A DNA stretch of 59,158 nt from an uncultured Oscillibacter sp. (GCA_900544615.1 UQVS01000013.1:1-59158), one strand, 5' to 3'. Numbered from the stretch's first letter, positions 50,056 through 58,780 are shown. Program-made: numbers and translations. The notes: a model not told the origin generated them from the letters alone.

Positions 50056-51165
50056 ATGAAATTAGGTATCGTGGGGCTTCCTAACGTAGGAAAGAGCACC
50101 CTGTTCAACGCCATCACCAATGCAGGCGCGGAGAGCGCCAACTACCCCTTCTGCACCATCGACCCCAACGTGGGCATGGTAGCCGTACCGGACGCCCGGC
50201 TGGACAAGCTGGCAGAGATCTATGAGCCGGACAAAAAGACCCCGGCGGTCATTGAGTTCGTGGACATCGCCGGTCTGGTGAAGGGCGCCAGTCAGGGCGC
50301 GGGGCTTGGCAACAAGTTTCTGGCCAATATTCGCGAGACCGATGCCATCGTCCATGTGGTCCGCTGCTTCGACGATGAGAATATCATGCACGTGGTGGCG
50401 GACGCCGGCACCAACGTCCCGGTAGACCCTGTGGGAGACATCGAGGCCATCGACATGGAGCTGATCATGGCGGATCTGGACATGGTGCAGCGCCGGGTGG
50501 ATAAGGCGCAGAAAGCCGCCAAGGGCGACAAGAAGTTCCTCCACGAAGTGGACGTGTTCAAGGCGCTGGCCCAGCATCTGGACGGCGGCAAATCCGCCCG
50601 CACCTTTGACTGCTCCGACGAGGACAAGGCCCTCATCGCAACCTCCGACCTGCTGACCCTGAAGCCCATCATCTACGCCGCCAACATGGACGAGGACGGC
50701 TTTGCCAATCAGGAGGGCAACGAGTATCTGAAGAAGGTCCGGGCGCTGGCGGAGGCCGAGGGCAGCGAGGTACTGCCCATCTGCGCCAAGCTGGAGCAGG
50801 ATATTGCCGAGCTGGAGGGCGAGGAGAAGCAGATGTTCTTGGATGAGCTGGGCATTGCGGAATCCGGCCTGGACCGGCTCATCAAGTGCAGCTACTCCCT
50901 GCTGGGCCTCATCTCCTTCCTGACCTACGGCAAGGACGAATGCCGGGCATGGACCATCAAAAAAGGCACCAAAGCGCCGCAGGCCGCCGGCAAGATCCAT
51001 TCCGACATCGAGCGGGGCTTCATCCGGGCGGAGGTCATCGCCTATGACGATATGATCAAATACGGCAGTGTCAACGCTGCCAAGGAAAAGGGCCAGCTCC
51101 GCAGCGAGGGCAAGGAGTATGTGGTGCAGGACGGCGACATGATCTACTTCCGCTTCAACGTCTGA
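50056..51165 (+). CDS. ychF: Redox-regulated ATPase YchF
   Basis: A 369-residue Obg-family P-loop protein that prefers ATP over GTP and associates with ribosomes. G1 is GIVGLPNVGKSTLFNAITNA, G3 is FVDIAGLVKGASQGAGLGNK, and the altered G4 (YAANMDE in place of NKxD) explains the ATP preference. A coiled coil lies in the middle and a TGS domain ends the protein (CRAWTIKKGTKAPQAAGKIH, DGDMIYFRFNV). AAGGAG precedes the ATG. It is core genome at the right edge of the integrative-element relic. Confidence 0.96.
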   Translation: MKLGIVGLPNVGKSTLFNAITNAGAESANYPFCTIDPNVGMVAVPDARLDKLAEIYEPDKKTPAVIEFVDIAGLVKGASQGAGLGNKFLANIRETDAIVHVVRCFDDENIMHVVADAGTNVPVDPVGDIEAIDMELIMADLDMVQRRVDKAQKAAKGDKKFLHEVDVFKALAQHLDGGKSARTFDCSDEDKALIATSDLLTLKPIIYAANMDEDGFANQEGNEYLKKVRALAEAEGSEVLPICAKLEQDIAELEGEEKQMFLDELGIAESGLDRLIKCSYSLLGLISFLTYGKDECRAWTIKKGTKAPQAAGKIHSDIERGFIRAEVIAYDDMIKYGSVNAAKEKGQLRSEGKEYVVQDGDMIYFRFNV

Positions 51166-51185
51166 TTTGCAGAATCCGCGCACGG

Positions 51186-51241
51186 AACTTCATGCACGAG
51201 TACCGCCCCACGAAAACGTGCAAATGCTGGTGCATGAAGTT
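51186..51241 (+). terminator. Long inverted repeat after ychF, probable terminator
   Basis: AACTTCATGCAC (51186-51197) and its exact complement (51230-51241), followed by TTTTG. GCACG/CGTGC inside the loop can extend the structure. Confidence 0.6.
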
Positions 51242-51318
51242 TTTGTGCATGATTTCCGGTTGCCCCGCAGGGGCGGAGAAATAGCACATTTCAATTTTAC
51301 TGTGCTTTTGCATAGCAA

Positions 51319-51350
51319 AAAAGTCCCGCTTCGGCTGAAGCGGGGCTTTT
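51319..51350. terminator. Second, bidirectional terminator between ychF and fur
   Basis: AAAAGTCCCGCTTC (51319-51332) with GAAGCGGGGCTTTT (51337-51350), loop GGCT, A- and T-runs on the two sides. It can also end the minus-strand fur gene. Confidence 0.85.
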
Positions 51351-51407
51351 GACGTATTTTGTGAAAGCTGTGCGGCGGCGGGCCTTTTCCACGGGCTCTG
51401 CCAACCG

Positions 51408-51803
51408 TCAGGAGCGGGGGCTTTTTTTCTGGCAGTCCGGGCAGATGCCCTCCACCACCAGCCTGTGGCGCAGGATCTGATAGCCCGTTTTCTGCGCCAG
51501 AGCCGCATCGTATTCCCGGTCATAGGGGCTGTCTACATCCCGGACGCAGCCGCAGATCACGCACCGCATATGGTAATGCGGATTCGTCCGAAGATCAAAG
51601 CGGTCGCAATCGGACATCACGACCCGAAAAATCTCCTGATTATCGCACAGCAGGTTCAGATTGCGGTAAACAGTCCCCCGGCTGATATGGGGATCCAGCG
51701 CGTGGACGTTCTGGAAGATCTGTTCTGCTGTGGGGTGATCCCGGCGGCTGCGTACTTCGTCCAGCACCAGCTGCCGCTGGCGGGTATTCCGCTGCTGTTT
51801 CAT
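51408..51803 (-). CDS. Fur-family metalloregulator (PerR-like)
   Basis: A 131-residue repressor of iron, zinc or peroxide genes. The N-terminal winged HTH has RQRQLVLDEVRSRRDHPTAE and ISRGTVYRNLNLL. The C-terminal dimer domain has the His/Asp sites (FRVVMSDCDRFDLRTNPHYH) and two CxxC pairs, RCVICGC and GICPDCQ, that bind structural zinc. The HP[T/S]AEQI pattern and short length point to PerR more than Fur, but the class cannot be fixed from sequence alone. The ATG at 51803 sits eight bases after GAGG; GTG 51812 and ATG 51809 are alternatives. Confidence 0.88.
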   Translation of the reverse strand: MKQQRNTRQRQLVLDEVRSRRDHPTAEQIFQNVHALDPHISRGTVYRNLNLLCDNQEIFRVVMSDCDRFDLRTNPHYHMRCVICGCVRDVDSPYDREYDAALAQKTGYQILRHRLVVEGICPDCQKKSPRS

Positions 51804-52078
51804 GTCCATCACCTCGCCTGCCGTAGTGGTTTGATTTTACCAGAAAACCGGCGAAAACGCAAGTTTTTGGCCGCTTCCGAATTCTGGAAGCCGCAAGCCG
51901 GGGGAGGGAAGCGGCCTCTGCGAAAAAATAAGGGCGGGGCGCTGGGAGTTTTTTCCCGTTTTGTAACAGTTTATTCATTTACTTCCCCTGTCATTTATGC
52001 TATGCTGAAACAGACCGTTCATGGTGTTATGTAGACCGCCCGGTACTGCTCCGGGCCTGTAGAACATAGGAGGCTACT

Positions 52079-55000
52079 ATGAAAACCCGCATCCGCAAAA
52101 TGACATCCCTGCTGCTGTCCTTCAGCCTGTTGGGGGCACTGAGCCTGCCTGCCGCCGCGTCGGAGGCGCTGGGGGAGGATCTGTCCGCCAAGGACACGGT
52201 GATCCATGAGGAAACCCAGCTGTCCACCAATGTGTTCTGGAGTACCGCCTATTCCGATCTCCGGACGGAAAACCTCATCACCTACAGCCCCAATAAAACC
52301 GTCACCCCCATCGTCACCTACGGCGGCGTGCTGACGGACCGTTCCAGCGTGGCGGATACGGCCAATGCGCTGGAAGGGGAGGGCTACCGGGTGGTGGCCG
52401 GGATCAACGGCGACTTTTACAATGTGTCCACCGGCCTGCCCATCGGGCTGGTAATCACGGACGGCGTCCTCCGCAGCAGCGACGCCGGGTATTACGCCAT
52501 CGGCTTCCGGGCGGACGGCACCGCCGTGCTGGGAAAGCCCGGCGTTAAGGTCAGCGTCGATCTGGGCTACGCCGTGGACGACGGTTCCGGCAGCCCGGTG
52601 GAGCTGATCCGCCCGGTCATCGCGGTGAACAAGGCCCGCACCAACAGCGGCGTGTTCCTGTATACTTATGATTTCAACGCCAGACATACCACCGGCACCA
52701 CGGAGGCAGGCGTCAACGTGGTCTGCACCGTGGAGCAGGGGCAGCTTGCCATCGGCTCCACGGTCACGGCCCGCGTGGAGCGGGTGGAGGAGACCACGGT
52801 GACTTCCATCCAGCCGGATCAGATCGTCCTCTCCGCCAACGCCAATGCGGACGCTTACTACACCAACGCCCTGCGGAATATGTCCGCCGGCAGCGAGGTG
52901 ACGCTGACCGTTTCCGCCAACGCGGGCTGGGACGATGTGGAGTACGCGGTGGGCGCGCTGTACTGCCTTGCGGAAAACGGCGCAGTGGCCTCCGGTCTGG
53001 CCGCCGGGGTGAATCCCCGCACCGCCGTGGGGCAGAAGGCGGACGGCACGCTGGTGTTCTACACCATCGACGGCCGCAGAAGCGGCTACTCCATCGGCGC
53101 GTCTTTGGCGCAGGTGGGCCAGCGGCTGGTGGAGCTGGGCTGTGAAACCGTGCTGTGTCTGGACGGCGGCGGTTCCACCAATCTGGCCGTGACCACCCCG
53201 GACTCCACGGACGCGTCCATTATCAACCGTCCCTCCGAGTCCAACCGCAAAGTCACCAATCAGATCTTTCTGGTGGCCTCCAACCGCTCCAGCGGGCGGC
53301 TGGATCACTTCTATGTCAAGGCCGCCAGCGACTATGTGCTGGCGGGCAGCAGCGTGGCGGTGAACGTCACCGGCGTGGACACCAATTATATTCCCATGGA
53401 CGCCGACTATGACCTCTCCGCCAGCGCCGGAACGCTGGAAAACGGGACACTGACCACCCCGGCCAGCGGCGGCGACGTCACCGTAATGGCCAGCGAACGG
53501 GGGAGCAGGGGCAGCACCGTGGTTCATGCCATCCGCACCCCGGATACCCTGACGCTGAAAAAAGGAACGGCCAGTCTGACCGCGCTGACCGTGGCTCCCG
53601 GCAGCAAAACCACCCTCACCGCCGGAGCCGTCTGGAACCATCTGACGCTGGCGGCGGACGCCAAAGCGTTCACATGGTCTGTCTCCGGCGATATCGGCAC
53701 GGTGGATGAAAACGGCGTGTTTACAGCGGCGGCTCCCGGCTCCGGCAGCCTGACGGTCTCTGCCGGAGGGAAGAGCCTGACCATTCCCATCACCGTGGCC
53801 AGACAGGCCCTCAAGACGGTAGAGGACTTTGAAGATACCGAACTGATCTTCTCCAGCGGTCCCTATCTCAAGGTCTCCCGCACCCATGCCAGCGATTATG
53901 TCCAGCGGGGCCGCTATGCCGGAAAGCTGGACTACACCCTCAGCGCGGATACAGAGTGGCTGTCCATTGCGCTTGGCAGAGGCTTTTCCAACCTGACCGA
54001 CCACTATACCGCTCTGAACCTCTGGGTTTATGGCGACGGCTCCGGCAATCAGCTCTCCTTCCTCTACACCGGGGACACAAAGAGCGACCTGAGACTGCCC
54101 GTTACCCTGCTGGACTTCACCGGCTGGAAGCAGGTCAGTGTCACGCTGCCCCAGTATTTCACCCTCAGCGGGCTGGAAATCTCCGTCCCCTCCACCACCT
54201 ATGCCGATGACAGCGGCATCACGGTGGAATACGCGGATACGCCCCGCACCGGCACGGTCTGTATTGACCAGCTGGTTGGCTCCTTCCCCGGCACGGTGGA
54301 CAACACGCCCCCTGCGGTGACGGCTGTGCTGGATCAGCAGAACTGGGCGGTGGATGTGAAGGTCTCCGACGGGGTGGACGGCGTTCTGCCCCAGTCCTCC
54401 ATCACCGTGGCCATGAACGGCGATGCGGGGCAGGCGCTGGAGGGTTACGATATCAAAAACGGCACACTCAAGTACTATCTGCCCGCCCCCGGCGAGGCGC
54501 AGGAGGCAACCCGCGTCACCGTGACCGCTGTGGATGCTTCCGGCAATATCGGTCGGGCCAGCGTGGATATCGATCCCTCCGGCGTGGATCACAAGTTCAA
54601 TGATATCAGCGACTACTGGGCTGCCGACTATGTGGATTTCCTCTACAACGCCGACATCACCACCGGCTACAGCGACGGCTCTTTCCGCCCCAACCAGAAT
54701 ATCAGCCGGGCTCAGTTTGCCGTCATGCTCTACCGCTATCTGAAGCTGGATGAGAACCAGTACGCCAATGTGTCCCTGCCCTTTGCGGACCTTGGCAGCA
54801 TCCCGGCGTATGCCATTCCCGCAGTGAAGGCTCTGTACGCCGAGGGCGTCATCACCGGCTCTGAGAAGAACGGACAGCTGTATTTCAATCCCGGCAGCTC
54901 CCTAACGCGGGCGCAGGCCGCCGCCATGATCGGCCGCACCCAGGCAAAGGGCTATGCGCTGGCGGATCTGACCTTTACCGACAGCGCCCAGATCCCCACT

Positions 55001-55129
55001 TACGCCGCCTACTACATCCGGGCCATGGTGGGGCAGGGGGTCATCAACGGCTACAGCGACGGCAGCTTCAAGCCCCACAGCAACATTACCCGCGGTCAGA
55101 TGGCCAAGATTCTCTACAACCTGATGTAA
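52079..55129 (+). CDS. Secreted phosphodiester glycosidase (NAGPA-type) with SLH anchor
   Basis: A 1016-residue exported protein. The signal peptide ends near LPAAASEA (residue 28). Residues 60-400 match the phosphodiester glycosidase (NAGPA/DUF2233) domain: VVAGINGDFYNVSTGLPIGL, YTIDGRRSGYSIGASLAQVG and VLCLDGGGSTNLAV (about 358). Next come bacterial Ig-like repeats (about 430-600), a carbohydrate-binding-like beta domain (about 600-740), and from about 839 three SLH repeats (ITTGYSDGSFRPNQNISRAQ, GQGVINGYSDGSFKPHSNIT) that bind pyruvylated wall polymer. NAGPA-type enzymes remove GlcNAc from phosphodiesters, here perhaps on wall glycans. AGGAGG precedes the ATG. Confidence 0.88.
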   Translation: MKTRIRKMTSLLLSFSLLGALSLPAAASEALGEDLSAKDTVIHEETQLSTNVFWSTAYSDLRTENLITYSPNKTVTPIVTYGGVLTDRSSVADTANALEGEGYRVVAGINGDFYNVSTGLPIGLVITDGVLRSSDAGYYAIGFRADGTAVLGKPGVKVSVDLGYAVDDGSGSPVELIRPVIAVNKARTNSGVFLYTYDFNARHTTGTTEAGVNVVCTVEQGQLAIGSTVTARVERVEETTVTSIQPDQIVLSANANADAYYTNALRNMSAGSEVTLTVSANAGWDDVEYAVGALYCLAENGAVASGLAAGVNPRTAVGQKADGTLVFYTIDGRRSGYSIGASLAQVGQRLVELGCETVLCLDGGGSTNLAVTTPDSTDASIINRPSESNRKVTNQIFLVASNRSSGRLDHFYVKAASDYVLAGSSVAVNVTGVDTNYIPMDADYDLSASAGTLENGTLTTPASGGDVTVMASERGSRGSTVVHAIRTPDTLTLKKGTASLTALTVAPGSKTTLTAGAVWNHLTLAADAKAFTWSVSGDIGTVDENGVFTAAAPGSGSLTVSAGGKSLTIPITVARQALKTVEDFEDTELIFSSGPYLKVSRTHASDYVQRGRYAGKLDYTLSADTEWLSIALGRGFSNLTDHYTALNLWVYGDGSGNQLSFLYTGDTKSDLRLPVTLLDFTGWKQVSVTLPQYFTLSGLEISVPSTTYADDSGITVEYADTPRTGTVCIDQLVGSFPGTVDNTPPAVTAVLDQQNWAVDVKVSDGVDGVLPQSSITVAMNGDAGQALEGYDIKNGTLKYYLPAPGEAQEATRVTVTAVDASGNIGRASVDIDPSGVDHKFNDISDYWAADYVDFLYNADITTGYSDGSFRPNQNISRAQFAVMLYRYLKLDENQYANVSLPFADLGSIPAYAIPAVKALYAEGVITGSEKNGQLYFNPGSSLTRAQAAAMIGRTQAKGYALADLTFTDSAQIPTYAAYYIRAMVGQGVINGYSDGSFKPHSNITRGQMAKILYNLM

Positions 55130-55141
55130 CAGCACACCGAA

Positions 55142-55176
55142 AACGCCCCCGCCCGTTTTAATCGGACGGGGGCGTT
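55142..55176 (+). terminator. Terminator of the glycosidase gene
   Basis: AACGCCCCCG (55142-55151) pairs with CGGGGGCGTT (55167-55176), with inner pairing in the loop. The tract that follows is GTTATCC, so the T-run is weak. Confidence 0.7.
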
Positions 55177-55316
55177 GTTATCCAGTGCCTGAGAATTGCT
55201 CACGGGAGGCGCGTCAGAATTAGAAAAAGCAGAAACGCTATCGGAATCAGGGCGAGGATCGTGTGCCGCCTTTACCGTGTATGGAAGCGGACCATGGCGG
55301 GGACGGGGAGAAAGCG

Positions 55317-55859
55317 TTACAGCTCTGTGGAATATGCACCCAGCAGATCGTCAATATCATGGTCATTCAGCAGGACGATCACATGATTCGCATCATAATA
55401 TTGCCGGTTCTTCACGTTGTTTATAAAATCCTTGTATTTTACCGTTTTCTCCGACCGCACCATGACGTACCATTCCTCAATCCCTTTGATTTGATTGAGG
55501 ACGATATACGGTTCCGTAGGAACAACGCAGGGAATATCGGCGGCAACGGAATAAACTCCGAGTAACTGGTCTGTCGCTTTCCTCCGAAAAACATGAGGGG
55601 CGGCGTAATACACATCCTGCGACTGGATTTCATTCAGGAACGCTTCAAGATTTTCCGGATTCTGATGAATCTTCGCCAATTCCCGCTGTCCGATGGAAAT
55701 GGGATTGAACACCCCGAACAGTTCAAATCGCTTGTATGCGTCTCCTGTTTTTTCTTCTATATCCTCCAACGCCATACGGCTGGCATCTTCATCCCATTTT
55801 ATATAGGTTTCGCTCTCATCACACCATATTTCTGCCGCAAAGGCAAATGGCGTTCCCTC
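55317..55859 (-). CDS. Unrecognised protein, apparently missing its 5' end
   Basis: About 180 codons with natural, AT-richer codon use than the neighbours: EGTPFAFAAEIWCDESETYI, FGVFNPISIGQRELAKIHQN, YVMVRSEKTVKYKDFINNVK and NHVIVLLNDHDIDDLLGAYS. I do not recognise the family. No start with a ribosome binding site is found; the coding character ends abruptly at the yqeC promoter (55860), and ATG 55775 lacks an upstream site. It looks like the tail of a gene cut off when yqeC was placed beside it, or a gene with a poor start. No function is claimed. Confidence 0.5.
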   Translation of the reverse strand, partial: EGTPFAFAAEIWCDESETYIKWDEDASRMALEDIEEKTGDAYKRFELFGVFNPISIGQRELAKIHQNPENLEAFLNEIQSQDVYYAAPHVFRRKATDQLLGVYSVAADIPCVVPTEPYIVLNQIKGIEEWYVMVRSEKTVKYKDFINNVKNRQYYDANHVIVLLNDHDIDDLLGAYSTEL

Positions 55860-55888
55860 TGGACAGATGCGGCCCTGTGCCGTATACT
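55860..55888 (+). promoter_or_regulatory. Sigma-A promoter of yqeC
   Basis: TGGACA at 55860-55865, a 17-base spacer and TATACT at 55883-55888, 29 bases before the ATG. Confidence 0.8.
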
Positions 55889-55917
55889 GAAAGAAAACCG
55901 CGGCGGGAGGGGTAGCT

Positions 55918-56589
55918 ATGAAATTCTGCGAGGCGCTGGATGTCCGGCCGGGCGTTACCGCCGTCATCGGCAGCGGCGGCAAGTCCAGTTTGCTGCGCCG
56001 TCTGGCGGAGGAGGTTCCGGGGACGGTCATTCTCTGCACCACCACCCATATCCGTCCGTTTTCCGAATACCCGGTGCTGGAAAACCCGTCTCCGGCGGAC
56101 ATCCGGCAGGCGCTGGCTGCCGGACGAGTCCTCTGTACCGGTACACCCTGCGAAAACGGCAAGCTCACCGCCCCGGCGCTGCCCATGGAAGTGCTGGCAG
56201 AGCTGGCGGACTTTGTGCTGGCGGAGGCTGACGGTTCCCGGCAGCTGCCCCTGAAAGCCCATGCTGCCCACGAGCCGGTGATCCCGGAAAACAGCCGCCG
56301 CGTGATCTGCGTGGTGGGGGCGTCCGGGTTCGGAAAGCCCATCCGGGAGACGGTTCACCGCTGGGAGAGGTTCTGCGGGCTGACCGGCGCGGCGGAAACG
56401 GAGCTGGTGACGCCGGAGCTGGCGGCAAAAGCGCTGCTGGCAGAGGGTCGCTGCGACACCATGCTGCTGAATCAGATCGACGGGGCTGACCGCCGTCCGG
56501 CGGCGGAGCGCTTCGCGGCGGAACTGGCGGGGCATGGCCTGCGGGTCTGGGGCGGCAGCCTGCGTCTGGGTTCTATTTTCCCTCTTTGA
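55918..56589 (+). CDS. yqeC: YqeC-type accessory protein for selenium-dependent molybdenum hydroxylases
   Basis: A 223-residue P-loop protein. TAVIGSGGKSSLLRRLAEEV is the nucleotide loop, TVILCTTTHIRP follows, and FVLAEADGSRQLPLKAHAAH is the conserved metal/phosphate segment. YqeC is encoded with selenium-dependent molybdenum hydroxylases and is thought to help equip their cofactor. Here it stands alone, 22 kb from xdhC and the MobA-like gene, with its own promoter and GGGAGGGG. No hydroxylase or selD gene is in the window, so a role in that pathway is inferred. Confidence 0.88.
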   Translation: MKFCEALDVRPGVTAVIGSGGKSSLLRRLAEEVPGTVILCTTTHIRPFSEYPVLENPSPADIRQALAAGRVLCTGTPCENGKLTAPALPMEVLAELADFVLAEADGSRQLPLKAHAAHEPVIPENSRRVICVVGASGFGKPIRETVHRWERFCGLTGAAETELVTPELAAKALLAEGRCDTMLLNQIDGADRRPAAERFAAELAGHGLRVWGGSLRLGSIFPL

Positions 56590-56702
56590 CGGCGTGGGCA
56601 TCTGCAAATGTAAATTTTGACAATCCAATTTGCGCTTTTTACAAAAAAAGAAAAATCCTTTGTATGGCCTGACAAAAATGAGCGGATTTTTTGGCGCGGG
56701 GG

Positions 56703-56731
56703 TTCACAGCTCTATTCCAAAATGTTATAAT
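56703..56731 (+). promoter_or_regulatory. Sigma-A promoter of the FUSC-like gene
   Basis: TTCACA at 56703-56708, a 17-base spacer and TATAAT at 56726-56731. Confidence 0.8.
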
Positions 56732-56801
56732 TTAACGAAACGTCAACGGTTGCCTGGCTTCCGCTAACATAGAATGCAGCATGGATGAATGGAGAAGTTG
56801 T

Positions 56802-57386
56802 ATGAATACGAGGGAGAGACTGGAATACATGGTTCCCAAGATAGGGCTGCGGAACATCAAGACGGCTCTTGCGGCGGCGCTGTGCGCTCTGGTGTACTAT
56901 TTTCTGGACCGCAGTCCGGCTTTTGCCTGCATCGGCGCGATTTTCGGCATGGGCAGCAGCTATGAGCAGAGCCGTCTCCACGGCGGCAACCGTTTTTTCG
57001 GCACGCTGGTGGGCGGATTTATCGGCATGGGGCTGTTCGCCATTTATATGGAACTGTTTCCGGACGGCAGCAACCGCTGGTTTCTGGTGCCGCTGACCTT
57101 TATTGGCGTTGTCATCCTGATCCTGCTGTGTCAGCATATCTGGGTGGGCGGCGTGCAGCCCGGCGGGGTAGTGCTGTGTATTCTGCTGTTCAATACCCCC
57201 ACGGACACTTACATCACCTATGCCCTGAACCGAATTCTGGATACCGGCATCGGCGTGCTGGCTGCCATTTTCGTCAACGGGATGCTGCCCGGCGGCTTTA
57301 CCTTCGGATTCATGCACCGCTTCTATGAGCGGGTGGGTATTCGGGACGATGTGGTGGACGAATTTCGGGCCAAGACCGTAGTTTGA
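56802..57386 (+). CDS. FUSC/aromatic-acid-exporter-like membrane protein
   Basis: A 194-residue membrane protein with five or six helices resembling the short ArAE/FUSC N-domain proteins of Firmicutes: VPKIGLRNIKTALAAALCAL at the start, FACIGAIFGMGSSYEQSRLH, then GGNRFFGTLVGGFIGMGLFA, and RILDTGIGVLAAIFVNGML. Larger relatives export aromatic acids or p-hydroxybenzoate; the short form lacks the cytosolic domain and its substrate is unknown. The ATG at 56802 is preferred because GGAGAAG lies just before it; ATG 56781 has no such site. Confidence 0.82.
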   Translation: MNTRERLEYMVPKIGLRNIKTALAAALCALVYYFLDRSPAFACIGAIFGMGSSYEQSRLHGGNRFFGTLVGGFIGMGLFAIYMELFPDGSNRWFLVPLTFIGVVILILLCQHIWVGGVQPGGVVLCILLFNTPTDTYITYALNRILDTGIGVLAAIFVNGMLPGGFTFGFMHRFYERVGIRDDVVDEFRAKTVV

Positions 57387-57399
57387 GCTTCATGTGAAG

Positions 57400-57431
57400 A
57401 AAAAGCCTTCCACCATGTGGAAGGCTTTTTT
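57400..57431 (+). terminator. Terminator of the FUSC-like gene
   Basis: AAAAAGCCTTCCAC (57400-57413) pairs with GTGGAAGGCTTTTT, loop CAT, ending in T6 (57426-57431). Confidence 0.92.
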
Positions 57432-57548
57432 GCATCTGTATGCAATTTCCTCCGGAATCCTCATGAGCAATTTATGTGTAATTTCATCTGTAATTTTGCC
57501 TTTTGTTCGGCAATCCCGGCAATGCTTTTGCAATTCCAGCAAACCCGC

Positions 57549-57561
57549 AAACCGTTGAAAT
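57549..57561. repeat. Direct repeat flanking the prophage remnant (left copy)
   Basis: AAACCGTTGAAAT, identical to 58188-58200. The two copies enclose the broken phage gene at 57646-58104. The right copy is part of a terminator-like hairpin next to a tRNA 3'-end fragment, as expected of an attachment site. Confidence 0.55.
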
Positions 57562-57645
57562 CAAAAGAAAAACCGGGGAACCATAGTCTATCGGTAAGCG
57601 TCAAGTGTAGCGGTGGATTGAAGGTTACCCGTGAAAATGAGAGAA

Positions 57646-58104
57646 TATCCCCAAACTGGAATACAGCATCCGGGAGTATATGCGGAATCCTGCCACGCCC
57701 AACGCGGCGCAGGGATCATGGCAATGGTGGAATGCCTGAACATACTCAAGAGCGCCGAGGGGACTATCTGCACGGGCCGGGAAATGACCAGGGATGACGC
57801 GGAGGCGTGGGCGGCCCACATGGTCAACGAGGACGGCACCACCGGCTCGCACTGGCCTATGGAGCAGACCACGGCCCTGGCGGAGAGTATGGGCCTTTCG
57901 TGAGATCAGATCTCCCCGTGGTGCTGGTGGGTCACGATGAACATGATGTACTCAGACTACGGCAGCGTGGCCATCCACTACGGCGTCAGCACGGCGGAGT
58001 CCTTCGCGGAGCTGGCGCAGGCGTTCCTCTTTGACAAGGACGGCCCCGGCCCCAAGGCGAAGCTGGCGGCCTACTACCACGGCATCGTGAAGGCGGGGGA
58101 GTAA
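57646..58104 (+). pseudogene. Remnant of a small phage protein gene
   Basis: One frame encodes YMRNPATPNAAQGSWQWWNA (about 57665-57735). Another, from about 57710, gives LNILKSAEGTICTGREMTRD and DDAEAWAAHMVNEDGTTGSH, then TGA at 57901-57903, then DQISPWCWWVTMNMMYSDYG and a tail to 58104. Such sequences occur in small proteins of Firmicutes prophages. The TGA stands at a position that is Cys in the relatives I recall (one base from TGC). Frameshift and nonsense change together mark it as dead. Confidence 0.6.
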
Positions 58105-58185
58105 AGCCGACTGTGTTCGGGACTGTGTTCACGCATCCCCTTATAACCGGTTTTATCTGGTTCTAACGGACAGTTAAAAACAGCA

Positions 58186-58232
58186 AAAAACCGTTGAAAT
58201 TGCAAGCATTGCAAGCAATTCCAACGGTTTTT
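58186..58232. terminator. tRNA-terminator-like hairpin containing the right direct repeat
   Basis: AAAAACCGTTG-A-AATTGC (58186-58203) pairs with GCAATT-C-CAACGGTTTTT (58215-58232) around an 11-base loop. On the minus strand it lies directly after the tRNA 3'-end fragment and would be that gene's terminator. Confidence 0.65.
58188..58200. repeat. Direct repeat flanking the prophage remnant (right copy)
   Basis: AAACCGTTGAAAT, identical to 57549-57561, in the left arm of the terminator hairpin. Confidence 0.55.
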
Positions 58233-58236
58233 CATT

Positions 58237-58259
58237 TGGCGCGGAAGGAGGGATTTGAA
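58237..58259 (-). mobile_element. tRNA 3'-end fragment, probable attachment-site scar
   Basis: On the minus strand this reads TTCAAATCCCTCCTTCCGCG then CCA: a T-loop (TTCAAAT), the 3' side of a T stem, a 7-base acceptor strand, a discriminator G and CCA. Upstream of the T-loop the match to a tRNA stops (TCCTCTTC in place of a T-stem partner), so no full tRNA is present. Fragments of this kind are left where an element integrated into a tRNA gene. Confidence 0.7.
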
Positions 58260-58423
58260 GAGGACAGGATTCGTTTTTTATAACTTATTTGATCGAAATA
58301 TGTAATATTTAGTTCTAAAATCATAAAATTTGGTACCAGTCAGTCCAGTTGTTTTATAGAGGATGACCCGCTAAAGGGTCAAAATAAGGGTCAAATTCAG
58401 GCCCGCGAAAGGACTGTCACACA
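58260..58423. other. AT-rich leader of tnpV
   Basis: No gene is seen. AAGGGTCAAA occurs twice (58373-58382 and 58386-58395) shortly before tnpV, and ACCC-GCTAAA-GGGT can form a small hairpin. No confident promoter is named. Confidence 0.4.
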
Positions 58424-58774
58424 ATGGAAATTACTTATCGGAAGCATGAAGATTATTGTGTCCCCAATTTGCTTATGCATGGAAGTGAACCGGCAGAATA
58501 CGGACGTTTTGGCAGGATGCGGCTCAAGTATCTGAAGGAGCATCGCAGAGGAACTTATACCACCTTGAAAACTTCCGGGCAACTAACACATCACCTCAAC
58601 GAAATCGACCGTGAAGCAAACCAAATGTTACGGTTGCTAATCGAGCAGATGGCTCAGGCGCAAGGCATTACGGAACAGCTAAAGGCCGAGGATCAAGTGG
58701 CATGGGTCGGGGCGGTGAACTGCATCCGCAGTGCGGTGGAGGAAATTGTGTTAAATGAACTGATCTGCTGTTGA
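58424..58774 (+). CDS. tnpV: Transposon-encoded protein TnpV
   Basis: A 116-residue protein matching the TnpV family of Tn4451-like elements: MEITYRKHEDYCVPNLLMHG, GRFGRMRLKYLKEHRRGTYT and LTHHLNEIDREANQMLRLLI. Its role in those elements is not known. GAAAGGA lies upstream of the ATG, and a terminator follows at once. No resolvase (TnpX) is in the window, so this is an isolated copy or the edge of an element. It lies beside the tRNA-derived scar. Confidence 0.88.
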   Translation: MEITYRKHEDYCVPNLLMHGSEPAEYGRFGRMRLKYLKEHRRGTYTTLKTSGQLTHHLNEIDREANQMLRLLIEQMAQAQGITEQLKAEDQVAWVGAVNCIRSAVEEIVLNELICC

Positions 58775-58780
58775 TAAAAT

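Noticed and set aside
55193..55316. A short hydrophobic minus-strand frame (ILALIPIAFLLFLILTRLP) that looks like a membrane-protein tail
   Set aside because: A stop codon lies immediately upstream and there is no start codon; at about 23 codons it cannot be supported as a gene.
57901..57903. In-frame TGA in the phage remnant at a probable Cys position, read as selenocysteine
   Set aside because: A small GAGAT-CAG-ATCTC stem follows, but it is too close to the TGA and too short for a bacterial SECIS, and the gene is also frameshifted.
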